From assembly GCF_029871205.1 (NCBI RefSeq), contig NZ_SSOJ01000166.1, positions 40,516 through 104,515 on the forward strand: DNA of 64,000 nucleotides. The letters run 5' to 3'. Numbering within the stretch: position 1 is the first letter of the stretch; each line of letters opens with the position of its first letter. The DNA comes from Pseudomonas sp. BN417. GTDB taxonomy: Bacteria > Pseudomonadota > Gammaproteobacteria > Pseudomonadales > Pseudomonadaceae. The position numbers and the translations under genes were made by a program. Positions 41,718-51,220 of the stretch are shown one piece after another. The notes beneath the pieces are model-generated. The model was not told the DNA's origin. It saw only the letters and a program-made list of their open reading frames with translations, and did not search any database.

Positions 41718-41984
41718 ATGGCCAGTGGTTGGGCCGGCGACGGCGCCGTCCAGGAACAGATCGACAGCACCATCGAAGACGCCATCCAGCGCGCGCGCAG
41801 CCAGTTGCCGACGGGCGAGAGTCTGGTGCACTGCGAAGAATGCGACGCGCTCATCCCCGAAGCCCGGCGCAAGGCGATTCCCGGCGTGCGGTTGTGCGTT
41901 GCCTGCCAGACCGAACACGACAAGGAAAACGCCGCTTTCACCGGGTACAACCGGCGGGGGAGCAAGGACAGCCAGTTGCGGTGA
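41718..41984 (+). CDS. DksA/TraR C4-type zinc-finger protein
   Basis: 88 residues. C-terminal C4 zinc finger: CEEC and CVAC, 20 residues apart, with the typical ALIPEARRKAIPGVRLC between. The N-terminal half is a short helix. Lacks the long coiled-coil of full DksA, so it may act as a TraR-like RNA polymerase secondary-channel factor (inferred). ATG 41718 follows GGAGG. Confidence 0.87.
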   Translation: MASGWAGDGAVQEQIDSTIEDAIQRARSQLPTGESLVHCEECDALIPEARRKAIPGVRLCVACQTEHDKENAAFTGYNRRGSKDSQLR

Positions 41985-42013
41985 TGGTCGCGGGTGGGAA
42001 CGGAGATTGGTTT

Positions 42014-42046
42014 TGTAGGTTGGGAAGAGCGCAGCGAAGCCCAACA
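42014..42046. repeat. REP unit, family A, upstream of RAYT
   Basis: TGTAGGTTGGGAAGAGCGCAGCGAAGCCCAAC; the same sequence, including the GAAGAGCGCAGC loop, occurs just downstream of the RAYT gene at 42684. Confidence 0.85.
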
Positions 42047-42150
42047 ATCCCACCCTGCCATCTGCGATTTCCGACGCCTATCTCGGATTTGTCCCCAAAT
42101 ATCGCTTTCTAGACTGCCCCCTTGGCATTGGTACCAGGGAGGGTAAGGCC

Positions 42151-42675
42151 ATGCGCTATCGACGCGCGTTCGTGCCGGGCGGCACGTTCTTTTTCACGGT
42201 CAATCTGGCGGATCGTTCGCAGCGCCTGCTGACGGAGCATATCGACTGCCTGCGCTTTGCAGTTCAGCGGGTGAAGATGCGCCATCCGTTTGAGATCCCC
42301 GCCATGGTCGTACTACCCGAGCATTTGCATGCCATCTGGGTACTGCCTGACGGCGACGCCAACTTCCCGCTGCGTTGGGGCCAGATCAAGGCGACCTTTT
42401 CGCGTTACTTGCCCATGCACGAAGCGGTGGCCGATTCCCGTCATGGCAAGCGTGAGCGGCAAATCTGGCAACGACGCTATTGGGAGCATCAGATCCGAGA
42501 CGAGGGGGACCTGGAGCGACACATGGATTACATCCACATCAATCCGGTGAAGCACGGGTACGTCCGGCGCGCGGCGGATTGGCCGCATTCGTCGATACAC
42601 AAATACATTCGCGCTGATGTGATGAGTGCCGATTGGGCGTGTGAGCCCGAGATCGGCGTATTCGGCGAGCGCTGA
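42151..42675 (+). CDS. REP-associated tyrosine transposase (RAYT)
   Basis: 174-residue Y1-type HUH nuclease of the IS200-like TnpA_REP family. The HUH motif is in LPEHLHAIWVLP (about 52-63). The catalytic Tyr is in the helix MDYIHINPVKHGYVRRAADWPHSS (quoted in part: YIHINPVKHGYV). RAYTs cut single-stranded REP DNA near a GTAG. Identical family A REP units sit on both sides (42014, 42684), so these are its cognate substrates. Codon use is less GC-biased than in its neighbours. Confidence 0.92.
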   Translation: MRYRRAFVPGGTFFFTVNLADRSQRLLTEHIDCLRFAVQRVKMRHPFEIPAMVVLPEHLHAIWVLPDGDANFPLRWGQIKATFSRYLPMHEAVADSRHGKRERQIWQRRYWEHQIRDEGDLERHMDYIHINPVKHGYVRRAADWPHSSIHKYIRADVMSADWACEPEIGVFGER

Positions 42676-42683
42676 CATGCCCT

Positions 42684-42772
42684 TGTAGGTTGGGAAGAGC
42701 GCAGCGAAGCCCAACGGCGGTGCAACCGGCGAGATTGGCTGTTGGGCTTCGCGTAGCTCAGCCCAACCTACG
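42684..42772. repeat. REP pair (BIME), family A, downstream of RAYT
   Basis: TGTAGGTTGGGAAGAGCGCAGCG...CCCAAC, then inverted GTTGGGCTTCGCGTAGCTCAGCCCAACCTAC. Lies between the convergent RAYT and ureC genes. Confidence 0.85.
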
Positions 42773-42789
42773 AGTCCTCTCCGGCAGCG

Positions 42790-44490
<1,701 letters not shown>

Positions 44491-44505
44491 CGTTTCCGAT
44501 CCTTC

Positions 44506-44580
44506 CGTAGGGTGGACAGCGCTTTTCTGTCCACCGGCAGACTTGAACGGTGGAAAAGCCTTCGGCGTTTCCACCCTACG
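44506..44580. repeat. REP pair, family B, between ureB and ureC
   Basis: CGTAGGGTGGACAGCGCTTTTC...AAAGCC...GTTTCCACCCTACG. It sits inside the urease operon between two structural genes, where its hairpin may modulate mRNA stability. Confidence 0.78.
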
Positions 44581-44592
44581 CAACGGGGCGCG

Positions 44593-44898
44593 TTACAGAT
44601 CGCCCATCACCCGGCCGGCGAAGCCGAACACGCGGCGCTTGCCGGCCAGCTCCACCAGTTCCACCTCGCGGCTCTGGCCCGGCTCGAAGCGCACCGCGGT
44701 GCCGGCCGGGATGTTCAGGCGCATGCCTCGCGCGCTGTCGCGGTCGAAGGCCAGGGCGTCGTTGGCTTCGAAGAAGTGGTAGTGGGAGCCGACCTGGATG
44801 GGGCGGTCGCCGCTGTTGGCCACGCTCAGGGTCAGGGTGCGGCGGCCGGCGTTGAGTTCGATCTCGCCGTCCTGGATCTGGTATTCGCCGGGAATCAT
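44593..44898 (-). CDS. ureB: Urease beta subunit
   Basis: 101-residue urease beta subunit. [16 protein letters not shown] start, [11 protein letters not shown] and [18 protein letters not shown] are diagnostic. Pairs with UreC and UreA in the trimeric unit. Downstream of the pita gene by 4 nt. Confidence 0.97.
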   Translation of the reverse strand: MIPGEYQIQDGEIELNAGRRTLTLSVANSGDRPIQVGSHYHFFEANDALAFDRDSARGMRLNIPAGTAVRFEPGQSREVELVELAGKRRVFGFAGRVMGDL

Positions 44899-44902
44899 CG
44901 CG

Positions 44903-45397
44903 TCACTCCAGGATCAGTTGCATGAAGGTGAGATCGAGCCAGCGGCCGAACTTGCGGCCCACCTGGGGCATCTGCCCGGTGGTGACGAAGCCGAGGCGTT
45001 CGTGCAGGCGGATGGAGGCGGCGTTCTCGCTCTCGATGGCGGCCACCATCACGTGCAGCGAGGCGGCGCGGGCACGCTCGATCAGCGCCTGCATCAGCGC
45101 CGGGCCCAGGCCCTGGCCGCGCTGGTCGCCGCGCACATAGACCGAGTGCTCCACGGTGTGGCGGAAGCCCTCGATGGTGCGCCAGGTGCCGTAGCTGGCG
45201 TAGCCCAGCACCTCGCCGGAGGCGTTCACCGCCACCAGCACCGGGAAGCTGGCGGCGCGGCGGTCGGTGAGCCAGGCGCGGCGGTTGGCCAGGTCCACCA
45301 GGGTTTCGTTCCAGATCGCCGTGGTGTTCTCCACGGCGTCGTTGTAGATGGCGAGGATGCCGGGCAGGTCGGCTTCTGCTGCATCACGAATGATCAT
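44903..45397 (-). CDS. pita: Phosphinothricin/methionine sulfoximine-type N-acetyltransferase
   Basis: 164-residue GNAT enzyme. Acetyl-CoA loop [13 protein letters not shown] (about 80-92); [17 protein letters not shown] and [27 protein letters not shown] are typical of the Pat/YncA group, which acetylates phosphinothricin or methionine sulfoximine/sulfone and inactivates these glutamine-synthetase inhibitors. It lies between ureA and ureB, as in PAO1 (PA4866). I chose ATG 45397 ([10 protein letters not shown]), with GGAG 9 nt before it. Confidence 0.87.
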   Translation of the reverse strand: MIIRDAAEADLPGILAIYNDAVENTTAIWNETLVDLANRRAWLTDRRAASFPVLVAVNASGEVLGYASYGTWRTIEGFRHTVEHSVYVRGDQRGQGLGPALMQALIERARAASLHVMVAAIESENAASIRLHERLGFVTTGQMPQVGRKFGRWLDLTFMQLILE

Positions 45398-45421
45398 GTT
45401 TCCGGTCTCCAGGAAGTCGTT

Positions 45422-45542
45422 CAATGTCGTAGCGAGCGCAGCTCAGGCAAGGCGCAAGTCGGCGAGGATGCGGAGTTGACGCCTGTCAATGAGCAATCCG
45501 AGCCGACTTGCAACGCGGCATGGGCAAGCGCAGTAGACATTG
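45422..45542. repeat. Structured dispersed element, copy 1
   Basis: A long stem-loop: outer CAATGTC/GACATTG, main stem GCAAGTCGGC/GCCGACTTGC (45454-45463 with 45502-45511), inner hairpin TTGAC-GCCT-GTCAA (45476-45489). Conserved core GCGGAGTTG...CAATGAGCA. A second copy at 60391-60490 has the same layout with compensatory base changes in both stems. It lies between pita and ureA. Confidence 0.7.
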
Positions 45543-45552
45543 GACGATTTCC

Positions 45553-45855
45553 TCACGCGATGGGTTGGTGGACGGTGACCAGCTTGGTGCCGTCGGGGAA
45601 AGTGGCTTCGATCTGGATCTCCGGGATCATCTCCGGCACCCCTTCCATCACCTGCTCGCGGGAGAGCAGGGTGGTGCCGTAGTGCATCAGTTCGGCCACG
45701 GTCCGGCCGTCGCGGGCGCCTTCCAGCAGGGCAGCGGAAATCAGCGCCATGGCTTCCGGGTAGTTGAGCTTCAGGCCACGGGCCAGGCGGCGCTCGGCCA
45801 CCAGCCCGGCGGTGAAGATCAGTAGCTTGTCTTTCTCGCGGGGAGACAAATCCAT
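45553..45855 (-). CDS. ureA: Urease gamma subunit
   Basis: 100-residue urease gamma subunit. [23 protein letters not shown] start and [20 protein letters not shown], plus [15 protein letters not shown] end, are diagnostic (20 or fewer residues quoted at a time). One nucleotide separates it from the ureD stop. Confidence 0.97.
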   Translation of the reverse strand: MDLSPREKDKLLIFTAGLVAERRLARGLKLNYPEAMALISAALLEGARDGRTVAELMHYGTTLLSREQVMEGVPEMIPEIQIEATFPDGTKLVTVHQPIA

Positions 45856-45856
45856 C

Positions 45857-46696
45857 TCAGGTACTCCAGATTCTCGGGGGCTTGGCCTCGCGGCCGAGCA
45901 AGGCAGGGCGCAACAGGCGCCAGAGGTCGATCAGCCAGGCGCGGGCGTGCAGCGCCTCGGAGGCGAGGCAGCGGGCCACCAGCAGGCCGGGCAGTTGGGT
46001 CAGGTCGCCGCGTCCGGCACAGGGGCGTTCGCGGCAGCGTTCGAGCAGGTCGGCGTCGATCTCGCCGGTGGCGATCAGGGTGGCGAACACCGGCTGCCCG
46101 GCGAGGCCGATAGGCGAGTCGAGCAGGCCGTCGCCGCCAATGATGCGCTGGCGTTCGTGCCACAGCAGCGTACCGTTCCAACGGATATCCAGCTGTGCCT
46201 GGAAGTGTCCTTCGGCGAAGCGTTCACCGGCAGCCGGGCGACCGAGGGCGACCATGTCCCAGTAGCAAAGGCGGGCGTCGTCGGCCAGCTCGATGCGGGT
46301 GGCGATTTCGGCCTGGGCGCCGGAGTAGACAATGGTTTCCTGGGGCAGCCATTCCAGGGTGGCGCCGGCCTCGACGCTGAGTGCCACTTCCTGGAAGGCC
46401 GGACCGGCAGCGCGGTACCACTTGGCTGCGCCGGGGCTGGTGAGCTGCGCCCAGGCCCGCTCGCCGACGTGGGCGGAAATGTCCAGGCGATCACCGCCGG
46501 CGATGCCGCCGGGCGGGTGGACGATGATGTGCTGGCACACCTCCGGTCCTTCGGCATGCAGGTGCTTCTGCACCCGCAGCGGGCCCTGGTGGCGGCGCAG
46601 AACCGGGCGCGTAGCGGCGCCGTCACGGGCGTAGCCGAGCTCCAGCTGGGCATGCCAGTTGGGGGTGAAGAGGGCAGTGTCGGCAGGTGCGTTCAT
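45857..46696 (-). CDS. ureD: Urease accessory protein UreD
   Basis: 279-residue UreD, scaffold of the UreDFG activation complex bound to apo-urease. [14 protein letters not shown] and [11 protein letters not shown] are family hallmarks. ATG 46696. First gene of the structural group, downstream of urtE after 61 nt with a GTAGGGTGGG repeat between. Confidence 0.95.
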   Translation of the reverse strand: MNAPADTALFTPNWHAQLELGYARDGAATRPVLRRHQGPLRVQKHLHAEGPEVCQHIIVHPPGGIAGGDRLDISAHVGERAWAQLTSPGAAKWYRAAGPAFQEVALSVEAGATLEWLPQETIVYSGAQAEIATRIELADDARLCYWDMVALGRPAAGERFAEGHFQAQLDIRWNGTLLWHERQRIIGGDGLLDSPIGLAGQPVFATLIATGEIDADLLERCRERPCAGRGDLTQLPGLLVARCLASEALHARAWLIDLWRLLRPALLGREAKPPRIWST

Positions 46697-46708
46697 GGCG
46701 TGCTTTGG

Positions 46709-46743
46709 TAGGGTGGGTTAGCCGCGAAGCGGCGTAACCCACG
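46709..46743. repeat. Short palindromic repeat between urtE and ureD
   Basis: GTAGGGTGGGTTAGCC-GCGAAGC-GGCGTAACCCAC. GTAG-headed; the GTGGGTTA/TAACCCAC stem may insulate ureD from the urt mRNA. Confidence 0.65.
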
Positions 46744-46757
46744 CGGTGCAATGGTGT

Positions 46758-47456
46758 TCATATTGCCACGAGGCCGCGGACGCCCTCGGCCTCCATGGCC
46801 TCGCCGCGGCCTTGCTGGATGATCTCGCCCCGGCTCATCACCAGGTAGTGGTCGGCCAGTTCGGCGGCGAAGTCGTAAAACTGCTCCACCAGCAGGATGG
46901 CCATGTCGCCGCGCTCGGCGAGCTTCCTGATCACCGCGCCGATTTCCTTGATCACCGAGGGCTGGATGCCTTCGGTGGGCTCGTCGAGGATCAAGAGGCG
47001 TGGCTGGCTGGCCAGGGCACGGCCGATGGCGAGCTGTTGCTGCTGGCCGCCGGAGAGGTCGCCGCCACGGCGGTGCTTCATTTCTCGCAGCACCGGGAAG
47101 AGTTCGTAGATGGATTCCGGCACCGCCTTGGCGTCCTTCGCGCTGAAGCGCGACAGCCCCATCAGCAGGTTCTCCTCCACCGTCAGGCGCGGGAAGATCT
47201 CGCGGCCCTGGGGCACGTAGGCGATGCCGGCGTGGACGCGCTGGTGCGGCTTGAAGCCGGTGATGGCGCGGCCTTCCCAGCTCACCGCACCTTCCTTCGC
47301 CGGAATCAGGCCCATCAGGCATTTCAGCAGGGTGGTCTTGCCCACGCCGTTGCGCCCGAGCAGGCAGGTGACCTCGCCCACCTTCGCCTCGAAGGACAGG
47401 CCACGGAGAATATGGCTGCCGCCGTAGTACTGGTGGAGCTTGTCGACTTGGAGCAT
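46758..47456 (-). CDS. urtE: Urea ABC transporter ATPase UrtE
   Basis: 232-residue ABC ATPase. Walker A GRNGVGKTT, signature LSGGQQQQLAIGRAL, Walker B LLILDEPTEGI, H-loop LLVEQFYDFA. DEPTEGIQPS is typical of UrtE. Start ATG 47456 has AAGGA at proper spacing; the ATG two codons earlier is too close to it. Pairs with UrtD. Confidence 0.93.
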   Translation of the reverse strand: MLQVDKLHQYYGGSHILRGLSFEAKVGEVTCLLGRNGVGKTTLLKCLMGLIPAKEGAVSWEGRAITGFKPHQRVHAGIAYVPQGREIFPRLTVEENLLMGLSRFSAKDAKAVPESIYELFPVLREMKHRRGGDLSGGQQQQLAIGRALASQPRLLILDEPTEGIQPSVIKEIGAVIRKLAERGDMAILLVEQFYDFAAELADHYLVMSRGEIIQQGRGEAMEAEGVRGLVAI

Positions 47457-47485
47457 ATGCATGTCCTTGTGGCCTTGCGGCACGT

Positions 47486-47543
47486 TTCGGTGCGCATGGC
47501 GCACCCTACGAGGGGCGCCACGCCGTGTAGGGTGCGCCGTGCG
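47486..47543. repeat. GTAGGGTGCGC repeat pair
   Basis: GGTGCGCATGGCGCACCCTAC followed by TGTAGGGTGCGCCGTGCGCACC, two GTAG-headed units back to back in the urtD-urtE gap. Likely another REP family. Confidence 0.7.
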
Positions 47544-47551
47544 CACCAGCT

Positions 47552-48412
47552 TCAGCGGCCGAGGTAGACCTCGATCACCTGTTCGTTGGCCTGCACGTCC
47601 GCAAGCGAGCCTTCGGCCAGAACGTGGCCCTGGTGCAGCACGGTGACGTGGTCGGCGATGGTGCCGACGAAGCCCATGTCGTGTTCCACCACCATCAGCG
47701 AATGCTGGCGCGCCAGGCCCTTGAACAGCTCGGCGGTGAACTCGGTCTCGGCATCGGTCATGCCCGCCACCGGCTCGTCGAGCAGCAGCAATTGCGGGTC
47801 CTGCATCAGCAGCATGCCGATCTCCAGGAACTGCTTCTGGCCATGGGAGAGCAGGCCGGCCGGGCGATTGCGCGAGGCGTCCAGGCGGATGGTCGCCAGC
47901 ACTTCATCGATGCGGTCCTTCTGCTCGCCGGAGAGTTTCGCCCGCAGGCTGGCCCACACGGACTTGTCGGTCTTCTGCGCCAGCTCCAGGTTCTCGAACA
48001 CGCTGAGCGCCTCGAACACCGTGGGCTTCTGGAACTTGCGGCCGATGCCGGCCTGGGCGATCTCCACCTCGCTCATGCGGGTCAGGTCGAGGGTTTCGCC
48101 GAACCAGGCCTTGCCGGTGTCCGGGCGGGTCTTGCCGGTGATCACGTCCATCAGCGTGGTCTTGCCCGCGCCGTTGGGGCCGATGATGCAGCGCAGTTCG
48201 CCGACGCCTATGTAGAGGTTCAGCTCGCGCAGGGCCTTGAAGCCGTCGAAGCTGACGCTGATTTCTTCGAGGGTGAGGATGGTGCCGTGGCGCACGTCCA
48301 GGCCGGGGCCGGCGACATGGCCGAGGCCCAGCGAATCGCGGCCGCTGCCGGCGTCGCGGTTGGGGTCGAAGATGGGTTCGAGCATGAGTTCGGGTACCGG
48401 GGCTGCACGCAT
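47552..48412 (-). CDS. urtD: Urea ABC transporter ATPase UrtD
   Basis: 286-residue ABC ATPase. About 45 N-terminal residues precede the ATPase core (TILTLEEISVSFDGFKAL). Walker A GPNGAGKTT, signature LSHGQKQFLEIGMLL, Walker B LLLLDEPVAGMTD. LSHGQKQ is characteristic of UrtD. ATG abuts the urtC stop codon. Confidence 0.93.
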   Translation of the reverse strand: MRAAPVPELMLEPIFDPNRDAGSGRDSLGLGHVAGPGLDVRHGTILTLEEISVSFDGFKALRELNLYIGVGELRCIIGPNGAGKTTLMDVITGKTRPDTGKAWFGETLDLTRMSEVEIAQAGIGRKFQKPTVFEALSVFENLELAQKTDKSVWASLRAKLSGEQKDRIDEVLATIRLDASRNRPAGLLSHGQKQFLEIGMLLMQDPQLLLLDEPVAGMTDAETEFTAELFKGLARQHSLMVVEHDMGFVGTIADHVTVLHQGHVLAEGSLADVQANEQVIEVYLGR

Positions 48413-49501
48413 TTACTTGTCCCCCTTCTTCACCAGGCCGATCAGGCCCCTGGGCAGGTACAGCGTGACCAGGATGAACAGGGCGCCGAGGAAGAACAGC
48501 CAGTACTCCGGGAAGGCCACGGTGAACCAGCTCTTCATGCCGTTCACCAGGCCGGCGCCGAGCAGCGGGCCGATCAGCGAACCGCGCCCGCCCAAGGCGA
48601 CCCACACGGCCGCCTCGATGGAGTTGGTGGGCGACATCTCGCTGGGGTTGATGATGCCCACCTGCGGCACGTAGAGCGCGCCGGCCAGGCCGCAGAGCAC
48701 GGCCGACAGCACCCAGATGAAGAGCTTGTAGCCGCGTGGGTCGTAGCCACAGAACATCAGGCGGTTCTCGGCGTCGCGCAGGGCGGTGAGCACCCGGCCG
48801 AACTTGCTTCGCGCAAGGTGCCAGCCGAGCAGCAGGCTGCCCATCAGCAGCGCCACGGTGGCGAGGAACAGCACGGCGCGGGTGCCCGGCGCGGTGATGT
48901 CGAAGCCGAGGATGCGGCGGAAGTCGGTGAAGCCGTTGTTGCCGCCGAAGCCGGTCTCGTTGCGGAAGAACAGCAGCATGCCGGCGAAGGTCAGGGCCTG
49001 GGTCATGATCGAGAAGTACACGCCCTTGATCCGCGAGCGGAAGGCGAAGAAGCCGAACACCAGGGCCAGCAGTCCCGGCGTCAGCACCACCAGGCACAGC
49101 GCCCAGAGAAAGTGCTGGGTGCCGGCCCAGTACCAGGGCAGCTCGGTCCAGGCGAGGAAGCTCATGAAGGCCGGCAGGCCGCTGCCCGCCGCCTCGCGCA
49201 TCAGGTACATGCCCATGGCGTAGCCGCCGAGGGCGAAGAACAGCCCGTGGCCGAGGGACAGCAGTCCCGCGTAGCCCCAGACCAGGTCCAGGGCCAGCGC
49301 CACTATGGCGTAGCAGAGGATCTTGCCCACCAGGGTCAGGGTGTAGGCCGAGACCTGCAGCGGGTTGTCGGCCGGCAGCAGGTGCAGCAGCGGCAGGGCC
49401 AGCAGGACCGCCAGCACCAGGGTGCCGATGGCCAGTGAGGTGCGCGGGCCGAGGGTGGCCGTGGTGCGGGCGAGCAGGGTCTGGTTGAGTGGTTGCGTCA
49501 T
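48413..49501 (-). CDS. urtC: Urea ABC transporter permease UrtC
   Basis: 362-residue LivM-type permease with about ten helices. VWGYAGLLSLGHGLFFALGGYAMGMYLM and FCGYDPRGYKLFIWVLSA are UrtC-typical (quoted shorter: WGYAGLLSLGHGLFFALGG). Overlaps the urtB stop by one base. Confidence 0.93.
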   Translation of the reverse strand: MTQPLNQTLLARTTATLGPRTSLAIGTLVLAVLLALPLLHLLPADNPLQVSAYTLTLVGKILCYAIVALALDLVWGYAGLLSLGHGLFFALGGYAMGMYLMREAAGSGLPAFMSFLAWTELPWYWAGTQHFLWALCLVVLTPGLLALVFGFFAFRSRIKGVYFSIMTQALTFAGMLLFFRNETGFGGNNGFTDFRRILGFDITAPGTRAVLFLATVALLMGSLLLGWHLARSKFGRVLTALRDAENRLMFCGYDPRGYKLFIWVLSAVLCGLAGALYVPQVGIINPSEMSPTNSIEAAVWVALGGRGSLIGPLLGAGLVNGMKSWFTVAFPEYWLFFLGALFILVTLYLPRGLIGLVKKGDK

Positions 49502-51069
49502 CAGTCGATCACCCTGCCTTTTAACGCGAAGAGACCCTGGGGCCGCTTCTGGATGAAGAGGATGATCAGCGCCAGGATCAGGATCTTGCCCAGCACGGCG
49601 CCGATCGAAGGTTCGAGGATCTTGTTCGCCACGCCCAGGCCGAAGGCGGCCATCACGCTGCCGGCGAGCTGGCCGACGCCGCCCAGCACCACCACCAGGA
49701 AGGAGTCGATGATGTAGCCCTGGCCGAGGTCGGGGCCGACGTTGCCGATCTGCGACAGGGCCACGCCGCCGAGGCCGGCTATCCCTGAGCCGAGGCCGAA
49801 GGCGAGCATGTCCACGCGCCCGGTGGGCACGCCGCAGCAGGCGGCCATGTTGCGGTTCTGGGTGACGGCGCGGACGTTCAGGCCGAGGCGCGTCCTGTTC
49901 AGCAGCAGCCAGGTGAGGGCCACCACGAACAGGGCGAAGCCGATGATCACGATGCGGTTGTAGGGCAGCACCAGGTTGGGCAGCACCTGGATACCGCCGG
50001 AGAGCCAGGCCGGGTTGGCCACTTCGACGTTTTGCGCGCCGAAGATCACCCGCACCAGCTGGATCAGGATCAGGCTGATGCCCCAGGTGGCCAGCAGGGT
50101 TTCCAGCGGACGGCCGTAGAGGTGGCGGATCACCGTGCGCTCCAGGGCCATGCCGATCAGCGCGGTGACGATGAAAGCCGCCGGCAGCGCCACCAGCGGG
50201 TAGAGCGCGAGCAGTTCGGGCGCCAGGCGCTGGAAGCCCAGTTGCACCAGGTAGGTGGTGTAGGCGCCAAGCATCAGCATCTCGCCGTGGGCCATGTTGA
50301 TCACCCCCAGCAGGCCGAAGGTGATGGCCAGGCCGAGGGCCGCCAACAGCAGGATCGAGCCCAGGGACAGACCGCTGAAGGCCTGGCCGAGCAACTCTCC
50401 GACCAATAGCCGGCGCTTGACCTGGGCCAGGCTGGTTTCGGCGGCGGTGCGCACCGCGGCGTCGGTTTCCACTGCCGGGTCGAGCAGGGCTTCGAGGCGG
50501 GTGCGAGCCAGCGGATCGCCGGTTTCGCCGAGCAGGCGCACGGCGTTGAGGCGGATCGCCGGATCGGGGTCCACCAGTTGCAGATTGGCCAGGGCCAGGG
50601 AGAGGGCGTCGCGCACGCCGGCATCTTCCTCGGCGACCAGGCGGCCGTTGAGCAGGGCCAGCTGCGCTGGCTTGGCGCTTTTCTGCAACTGGCGGGCGGC
50701 TTCCAGGCGGATGGCGGGTTCGGCGGCGAGCAACTGGTGGCTGGCCTGGGCGGTGATCAGCAGGCCGCGCAGGCGGTTGTTCAGGCGCAGTTTCTTCGGT
50801 GTGCCGCTGGGGGCGGCATCACCTTCGGCAGCGTGGAAGGCGCCGTCTTGCTCGATGAAGGCCTGCTTGGCGTCGATGGAGAGGCGGCCTTGTTGCAGGG
50901 CGTCCAGCAAGGGCTGGCGCGCGGCGTCGGGCTCAGCGGCCCAGTGTTCCAGCAGCTTGGCCTGTTGCGCTGGGTTGGCGGCGGCGAAGTCGTTGGCGTC
51001 GCCGGCCTGGGCTGTTAGCGGCAGGAGCAGCGTGAGGGCGAGGAGTATTCGGAGGAGGGCAGTGGGCAT
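49501..51069 (-). CDS. urtB: Urea ABC transporter permease UrtB
   Basis: 522 residues: signal peptide (PTALLRILLALTLLLPLTAQA), a periplasmic HEAT-like alpha-helical domain (about 25-225) typical of proteobacterial UrtB, then the LivH-type permease core (about 230-520) with GVINMAHGEMLMLGAYTTYL. I chose ATG 51069, with AAGGA 8 nt upstream, over a TTG two codons earlier. Confidence 0.92.
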   Translation of the reverse strand: MPTALLRILLALTLLLPLTAQAGDANDFAAANPAQQAKLLEHWAAEPDAARQPLLDALQQGRLSIDAKQAFIEQDGAFHAAEGDAAPSGTPKKLRLNNRLRGLLITAQASHQLLAAEPAIRLEAARQLQKSAKPAQLALLNGRLVAEEDAGVRDALSLALANLQLVDPDPAIRLNAVRLLGETGDPLARTRLEALLDPAVETDAAVRTAAETSLAQVKRRLLVGELLGQAFSGLSLGSILLLAALGLAITFGLLGVINMAHGEMLMLGAYTTYLVQLGFQRLAPELLALYPLVALPAAFIVTALIGMALERTVIRHLYGRPLETLLATWGISLILIQLVRVIFGAQNVEVANPAWLSGGIQVLPNLVLPYNRIVIIGFALFVVALTWLLLNRTRLGLNVRAVTQNRNMAACCGVPTGRVDMLAFGLGSGIAGLGGVALSQIGNVGPDLGQGYIIDSFLVVVLGGVGQLAGSVMAAFGLGVANKILEPSIGAVLGKILILALIILFIQKRPQGLFALKGRVID

Positions 51070-51132
51070 GCGCAAATCCTTGGGATTCCACTGGTGTGTC
51101 AGTCAGGTTGAGGAATGTGCCGGATGACACAG

Positions 51133-51181
51133 CCCTCCCCCCTAACCCCTCTCCCTCCGGGAGAGGGGTTAGGGGGGAGGG
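51133..51181. repeat. 23-bp perfect hairpin (family D) between urtA and urtB
   Basis: Perfect 23-bp inverted repeat with a 3-nt TCC loop, CCCTCCCCCCTAACCCCTCT.../...GGGGTTAGGGGGGAGGG. The most stable hairpin in the window. No U-run follows on the urt strand. It lies just after urtA, where it can stabilise urtA mRNA and reduce readthrough into urtB. Confidence 0.8.
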
Positions 51182-51220
51182 ATGCCAGGCCGGGCTCGGA
51201 TTCCCCAGGCGTCATTCAGC

